Shown here: positions 50,901 to 64,000 of the stretch, one piece after another
Layout of the letters: the number at the start of each line of letters is the position of its first letter
Position numbering within the stretch: position 1 is the first letter of the stretch
NCBI RefSeq assembly: GCF_024713975.1
Contig: NC_091112.1
Span: 2,650,001 to 2,714,000, forward strand
From: Paralichthys olivaceus
Taxonomy: Eukaryota > Chordata > Actinopteri > Pleuronectiformes > Paralichthyidae
Length of the DNA stretch: 64,000 nt
Direction of reading: 5' to 3'
Translations under genes and position numbers: made by a program
Notes under the pieces: generated by a model
What the model was told of the DNA's origin: nothing
The model's input: the letters and a program-made list of their open reading frames with translations, nothing else
Database searches by the model: none

Positions 50901-53767
50901 TCTCTTACGAATCATCTCCTCCTCCCTTCGACGTCGTTCTTCCTCTTGTCTGTTTAAAACAGATCTGATCTCATTCTGGCCTCTGAAGTATGGTGTTTAT
51001 GAGAGGATGTATGGGCAACAAAATCTTTCTCAATCAACAACAAAACTCAAAATTCTAAAAAAAAGAAATACCTGATCTGCATCTCCTTCCTCTTCTGCAT
51101 CTCCTGACTGTGCAACTCCTCCATACGTCGAAGCTCCTCCTGTCGCCTCAGCAGATCTGAAAGGACATGAAACCAAGCGTTTTAATTGTATTTCAAGAAC
51201 ACTGCAGATAATATGAACAAAAGCACAGACGACATTACAACTATATTCACCCTGTCGGAGTAGATTGGCCTGGTGCTCATGGTAGGCATCCTCCATCTCG
51301 CTCTCAAGCTTCTCACGAGCCTCACGCATGTTCTTCTCCACCTGCTGTCTCTGCTGCTTCTCCATTTCATCGAGGGACTTCCAGCGCTTTGAGTACTCAA
51401 ACTCAAAAGTGCCGGGACGAGCAAAGCGAGGAGGCTCCTCACGCTCTCTGTAAAAAAAAAACAACATTTCATTCACTACAGTGTTGTTCCAAAATGAAAA
51501 TCACAAGTTTCTATTTCCGGCCTTGAGAGGCCTCATCCCCCACACTTCACCAACATCTGCCACCTCACACAGAATATTGATTTGCAACTGCTGCAATCAG
51601 TGAATCTTCCCTCCCCCATCATCCACAACACACCATCTGCTGCTACCACAACAATGACCTGAAGAAGAAAGAGTCACTATAACCCAAGGGAAACCCCATT
51701 CAAATAAAACACTTCTATTATAGTGACATGCTTACGCTTGATATCTGGGATTCTTCTGTGCCAGTTTTTCTGGGAGACCGTCTTCATCATCAAACTGCTC
51801 CAGAGGCTCGACGATAACAGGCCGAGGTGACCTGAAACAAGCAAAAAAGACAACTAAGCCAAAAAAGCTTCATTCATGTACAATAAAACAGTGTTTTGAG
51901 GGATCTACCATCACTTACGTTGTGAGAAGGAAGACACCTTCGTTGCACCTGTCCAGAGCCTTCCTGGCAGCAGGTTTGGAGGCAAACTCTACAATACCCT
52001 TGCCCGAGGAGCGTCCACGATCATCTACGATGACAATGGCCCTCTCAACCATTCCAAACTGTGAGAACGCCTCTTCCAGGAGCTCGTTGGAGACAAATGA
52101 CGACAAGTTCTTCACAGACAGGGCTGCAGAGTGTGTGGCAAATCGGACACGCAAAGGTCTGCCTCTCATTGGCGTGTCATCTAACTCTGCCTTTGCAATC
52201 TCTGCAAGTGCACGGGACTCCTGTAAGAAATTTATAACAGAGCTTAGCTAGGGATATTCTCCAACACAACCACAGCTCTTAACTTAGATCCACTGAGACG
52301 AGTCTTACCAGCCGGATGAAACCAAAGCCTTTGCCTTTGTTAATGAAGACCTCGCTGGGCTCTCCATACTTTGCGAACAGCTTCTTGAATTGCTCCTCTG
52401 TGATGTCGCTGGGCAGGTTACCAATGAACAGACGACACCGCTGAGTGTAGGTCTTCTCACCAGGTTTCAGCAGCATGGACAGTGTCGCCTTGAATCCCTC
52501 CTGGTGAACAACGAACAACATGGATCAGGTTTCTGTGACACGACGAACAGGCATTCACTCCCGCCCAACACGTATGATGTCATATTTTGGGCTGTGCAGT
52601 GAGGTACAGTATTTATAGATGTCACAATTTAGAATAAAAACACATTCGTAGTTTGACGTGTTGGAAGTTTTATTCTTTGGTGTCCCTGTTTCGTAGCTCT
52701 GTTGCCCATCCCCCACACACACCGAAGACAAAAACGGGCTCGACTTGCATCTAAAAACTAGATTTACAGCGGAATATAATGAAATATGTTAAATGGTTAA
52801 ATTAAATTGCACAGCCGAGCACTCGACACATGAACGAACTTTACTTCAGGAGGACAGATTTTGAAAATATGACTACAAACGTGTTCGGTAAGATGGCGGA
52901 CGAATAAAACGACTATACGGTGGTGCGTTTGATTTGTCTCACAGCCAGTACCGCCGGTCGGTGTAGCGGGCGGGTAAGCTCAATAGTCACGTCATGGAGA
53001 AGAGACCGCCCGCTCGGCTCCGACCGTGTTTCAAATCGAACGCATCCGTAGCCGTGCCCACCGAGCTAGCGTTAGCTAACAATGGTCACCGACGCCATTA
53101 ATGAAAAGGGGGTTTTGTAAGATTTTACACCGACCTGTGGCGTGCTGCCCTCCGCCGTATCCGTGTTTGAAGCACGTTTCTCCGGCTCCTCTCGGTCGTG
53201 TTTGTACTTGTTCGGCGGAGGTCCCCCCCTCTGGCCCTGGTGAGGGCCCGTCCTCTGGGCCTGGTGAGGGCCGCTCCTCGGGCTCGGACGTGGCGGCGGC
53301 GGCTGCTGCTGCTTCTGCTGTTGCCCGTTCGCATTTCCTATCGGTGACTTCAGCGGCGGGGTCTGGGTCTTGTTTGCCTGGTTGGGTGGAGGGGAGGTCA
53401 GGATGGGTTTCTGCGGTGAGGCCTCGACTTTGACCTGAGGAGCGGGGGTCGCCGGCTTCGGTGGCTGCTGTGCCGGCTTCTGTTGCTGCTGCTGCTGCAT
53501 GGGGCCCTTCATGGTGAGAGCCGGGCCGGGACTCGGTGGAGGGATGATGGGCAGGTTCTTCTGAGGGGTGGTCTGTGGTCCTTGATTATTCGGTTTGTTG
53601 AAGTTATTGTGTCCCCGTCGATTCTGGTTCTGGTTTTGAAAGGGATGGTTCCTGAAGTTCGGGTTCCCCATCAGCCCTCCGCGCATCGGGCCGCCGGGTC
53701 CACCGCCTCTGCGGGCCTGGAAATGATTCATCCCCAGTCCGCCGCGATTGTTGTGAAATCGAGACAT
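47981..53767 (-). CDS. sfpq: Splicing factor proline- and glutamine-rich, PSF (10 exons, about 627 aa)
   Basis: A nuclear RNA- and DNA-binding DBHS protein of paraspeckles, acting in splicing, transcription and DNA repair with NONO. Exons: 53767-53135, 52500-52309, 52220-51919, 51831-51736, 51447-51251, 51156-51072, 50949-50838, 50735-50687, 50355-50249, 48091-47981; phases agree throughout. Exon 1 encodes the low-complexity N-terminus ([11 protein letters not shown]-run, many PP and RSGP repeats). RRM1 shows [16 protein letters not shown] and GFGFIRL. RRM2 shows [19 protein letters not shown] and [10 protein letters not shown]. The NOPS segment begins [20 protein letters not shown]. The coiled coil runs through exons 5-7 (many E, R, Q). 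The tail ends GPAKKPRF. It is shorter than human SFPQ (about 707) mainly in the N-terminal low-complexity part. The last intron is by far the longest (about 2.2 kb), matching the retained last intron known in mammals. Confidence 0.96.
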
Positions 53768-53960
53768 TGGTTCTAATCTCGGTCAAAATATGATTAAAAA
53801 CGTTACAGACCTGCTGCTTTACCAACGTTATCAACCAGTGTCTGCGGGTCGACCGTCTCAAAATGGCGACTGACGGAGGAGCGGAGGAGTTTCTTTCTCC
53901 AGCTCAGTCTGGCCCGCCCCCCTGCGTTCATTGGTCCGCCGCCCGGAAGAAGGAGGGATC
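53768..53960 (-). promoter_or_regulatory. sfpq promoter and 5' UTR
   Basis: CpG-rich sequence upstream of the start codon, turning A/T-rich after about 54000. No TATA box was noticed. Confidence 0.5.
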
Positions 53961-54039
53961 TGTTTGTATTTGATTTCATCTGTGAGCGACGCCATGAAGT
54001 TTTAATTCATTAAACTTAAACTTTAAGTTTAGTGAATAT

Positions 54040-54225
54040 CGATTAAGATTATTAGTTTATACCATGTAAGATTATATATGTTTACATTGGGTTATATCAA
54101 TTCATATTATACGTTTACATTAGTTTATACCAATTAAGATTATATTGGTTTAGATTTGGTTAGATCAATAAATATTGTTACATTAGTTTATACCAGTTAA
54201 GATTACATTGGTTTAGATGTAGCAT
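54040..54225. repeat. Diverged tandem repeat of GTTTACATTAGTTTATACCA units
   Basis: Three to four imperfect copies of a unit of about 60 bp, each with ACATT(A/G)GTTTATACCA and AAGATTATAT-type parts. No coding content. The following 54230-54540 holds nothing I recognise. Confidence 0.7.
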
Positions 54226-54664
54226 AGGCAGATAAGTCATGTGGGCGTCCCAGGTCACTTTTATAACTTTTCATGATCCCAATTATATTTTACACATACG
54301 GTAAGTTAGTTAAGTGTGAAATTAAGTTAGTTAATTTTCCCGTTACCCTTTTGTACTCAATATTTTATACTTTGAATTGCATTGGATGGAAGCTAATATC
54401 ATTTCCAGTGGAGCAAATGTTCTACATTTATGGGCTTTTGTGGCCCCTGGGAAGTTACTGGTGTTGCCCTGCTGGTGATCCTGTCCTGGTCCCCCCCTTC
54501 CGAACCTCACTGCCAAACCTCATGCGTGTCTGAGCGCTTAATGAATGGACATGATCTTTTAGATTTATAACTTTTGGAATTTCTTCTCGATGTATTTTTC
54601 CTTTCAACTTCTTAAACTTTAGGCATTCAAATTTTAATAAGAAAATAAGACGCTCGACTTTTTT

Positions 54665-56678
54665 TTTTTCTGTCATTTATTTTGCATACAGGTGTTTAGG
54701 AAACAAAATATGTGGAGAGACCATCAGTCTCGCCTCAACATGTATTCTCAATGGTCATCATTATAAATGGACACAAAAAAAGGATGAGATGACAACAGTG
54801 ACAAAACACAACATTAAGTCCAATACACAAAGAGAAAAAAACATGTAACGTTAAATCAATGACAACATACAACCCAGGAGAAAACACGAGACAGTCTGAC
54901 ACCGTCACACACCAGATTTTGGAATAATAAAAAAATGATGGAGTCTAAGAAGAGAGAAAATTAAATGATGAGAAGAAAACAGAACGCAGGGCTGCATCAG
55001 AGATTTAGTGATGGGGAAAAAAAAGAGTACAGGAGGTAATGAAGGACATTCATTGATTTGTTTACAACAATCAAAACAGATGTATTTCGTCCTTTCCCAC
55101 TGTTTTTCTTTTTGTTTTAAAAATCAGGTTTAATAACAGCAATATAGAACAGGTAATCACAAGGAGAGCAAAATTAACATTCACAAAGGAAAATGCAGAA
55201 CACCTGATATATTAACTTTGAAGCACACATGACTCCTCAGAGTTACACTCCTATGTCCGAGTTGTTCGAGATTAACTTTTTTTTGTAAAATCCCCCTTAA
55301 GTTACGTTGGAGAAGCTTCTTGCTAAAGCCCTCCAGTGTACAGTAAGTACTTGTGGGGGTTAACTTTAAATCTGACCTTCAATGTTCTGTTAGTGGTTTA
55401 CAGTAAGTTGCCAAAGAGGGAGCTGGTAAGGGAATATTCTTGTGTTAGTTTCAAACTTTGCTGTGGTGGCGTGGAAGAAGCAGGTTTTCTATTTCCAGAG
55501 TTCACAAGAACCAACTGGAACTAATGGGGAGGAGGATGCTGCTGAAATGATGAAGCTTGAAATGATAGAAATGTTTAAAAGATGAGGTGTAGGTGGGAGG
55601 AACAGTGAAACCACTCATGGTGAGCTGCCTGCAGACACAAGCAAAGATGCATTATTTCATACAACTCATTCAGGTCAGTCATTCACAACCCTCAACAAGA
55701 ATCACAGGGTCGGAGCAGGAAGAGATAATCACCAGATGTGGAAGTAATGGAAAAAACAGCACAAGATGGCAAAAGCATCAATTGATTAGTTTTCTTTTTA
55801 TTTCAATTGTAATTTCTTCATATAATTCAAGATATTAACTCACACTCATTAAAGAAAAGTAACTTGAGGCCCCGGTGAATGTTGGTGCTTCAATAAAAAG
55901 GGCCGGTTGTAGTTAAGTGATTGAGATTAAAGACCTGGCAGGCCGCAGAGCACCGTCATGGGGTGGAAGGTGGTGGAATGGATGGGTCTGTGGTAAAACA
56001 GAAGCTCCAGGTTTAAAACTCACTGCACCTGAGTCAGACTATAGCAGTGAAGCTGCTCTCAAGACTAGATTCAACCACTTGATATAATAGGAAATAGCAC
56101 AGGTGGGGCTGAAGAAGCTAGCACGGTTAATGGGCTCACAGCTTGCTGTTAACTCACTAATCCGACTCAAATCTTATTTTTTTGTTCTCTTCCTCATGTC
56201 ACAGCCTGACGCAGCAATGCAAGAGGGAAAGGTGAGGAAGTGGTAGCAAGGGAGGCGGTGACAGCTGAAGAAAAGAGGTTACGATCAAGTGGAATTAAGT
56301 AAAATTGGAGAATGACTAAAGTTAAGATGGAAGCGACAGACAGAGGTTGTTTAAATTAAACCAAAGGGAATGTATTGAGTGTGAATCAGTGTTTTTCCCT
56401 CCAAAAGGCTAAGACCCGAAAGTGCAAGCACTTGGTTACGCTGGTATCTAATCCTAATCAGTGTTTGAAAAATTTGTTTCCAGTATGATTGTTGTTGGAT
56501 TGGACTGCACGACAAGTTCGTAGTTCGTTTAGCGCTGTGGATCAAATCATTATCATTATATGTGCATATGTGTGTGTGTGTGGAAGGGGTGGGTGCTCAT
56601 GGCTGTTTCCTGTGGGAGAATGGCAGATCAGGGGTGAGCGGTGAGTGTCTCAGGGGTCACAGTGGGGGTGAGGTGAGG
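54665..56678 (-). other. lypla2 3' UTR
   Basis: About 2 kb from the lypla2 stop codon to an AATAAA on the minus strand at about 54678. No reading frame of note; short frames on both strands look random. Confidence 0.6.

Positions 56679-64000
<7,322 letters not shown>

Noticed and set aside
53101-53433. Plus-strand frame of 110 codons
   Set aside because: Antisense to the low-complexity first exon of sfpq.

Overview
The window reads as nuclear DNA of a bony fish, probably a spiny-rayed teleost. It has short spliced genes with GT-AG introns, CpG-rich promoters, long (GT)n runs, teleost-type short repeats and one L2/CR1-like LINE. All four named housekeeping genes lie on the minus strand: ak2, zmym4, sfpq and lypla2. 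Human 1p34-p36 carries the same genes, which supports a teleost block of conserved synteny. I saw no CRISPR array, operon, rRNA or convincing tRNA, and I recognised no retrovirus, LTR element or Polinton.

Layout. 1-1.6 kb: a minisatellite and a probable 5' exon of a minus-strand gene running off the left edge. 2.3-8.4 kb: ak2 (adenylate kinase 2). 9.2-17.7 kb: a plus-strand tandem pair of type II C-type lectin receptor genes, 4.75 kb apart. 12.9-13.5 and 17.7-19.3 kb: transposon debris, a LINE fragment and a stray exon copied from the ZMYM4 family. 19.5-31.5 kb: zmym4 in about 27 coding exons. 30.4-33.6 kb: two intact THAP-domain exons and one THAP relic, all on the zmym4 strand, plus an inverted duplication. 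34-37 kb: an unrecognised proline/serine-rich gene. 37.7-47.6 kb: mostly gene-free. 47.6-53.8 kb: sfpq. 54.7-60.6 kb: lypla2. 60.6-64 kb: no gene seen.

Two points stand out. First, both intact THAP exons end in the same donor context (GTGGAG|GTAATG) in phase 0. Zmym4 exon 2 begins in phase 0, so either THAP exon could splice in frame onto zmym4 as an alternative first exon. The product would carry an N-terminal THAP zinc finger, MYM fingers and the Crypton-type C-terminal domain. Second, the two lectin receptors have nearly identical introns and lectin domains but different cytoplasmic tails. Copy 1 has an ITIM (VLYSDI) and an ITSM (TTYSEV). Copy 2 has lost both motifs and has also lost the splice donor of the ITSM exon, whose skipping would keep the frame.

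Exon boundaries were placed by eye from splice consensus, reading frame and family memory. They can be off by a base or two, and no transcript or database was consulted.
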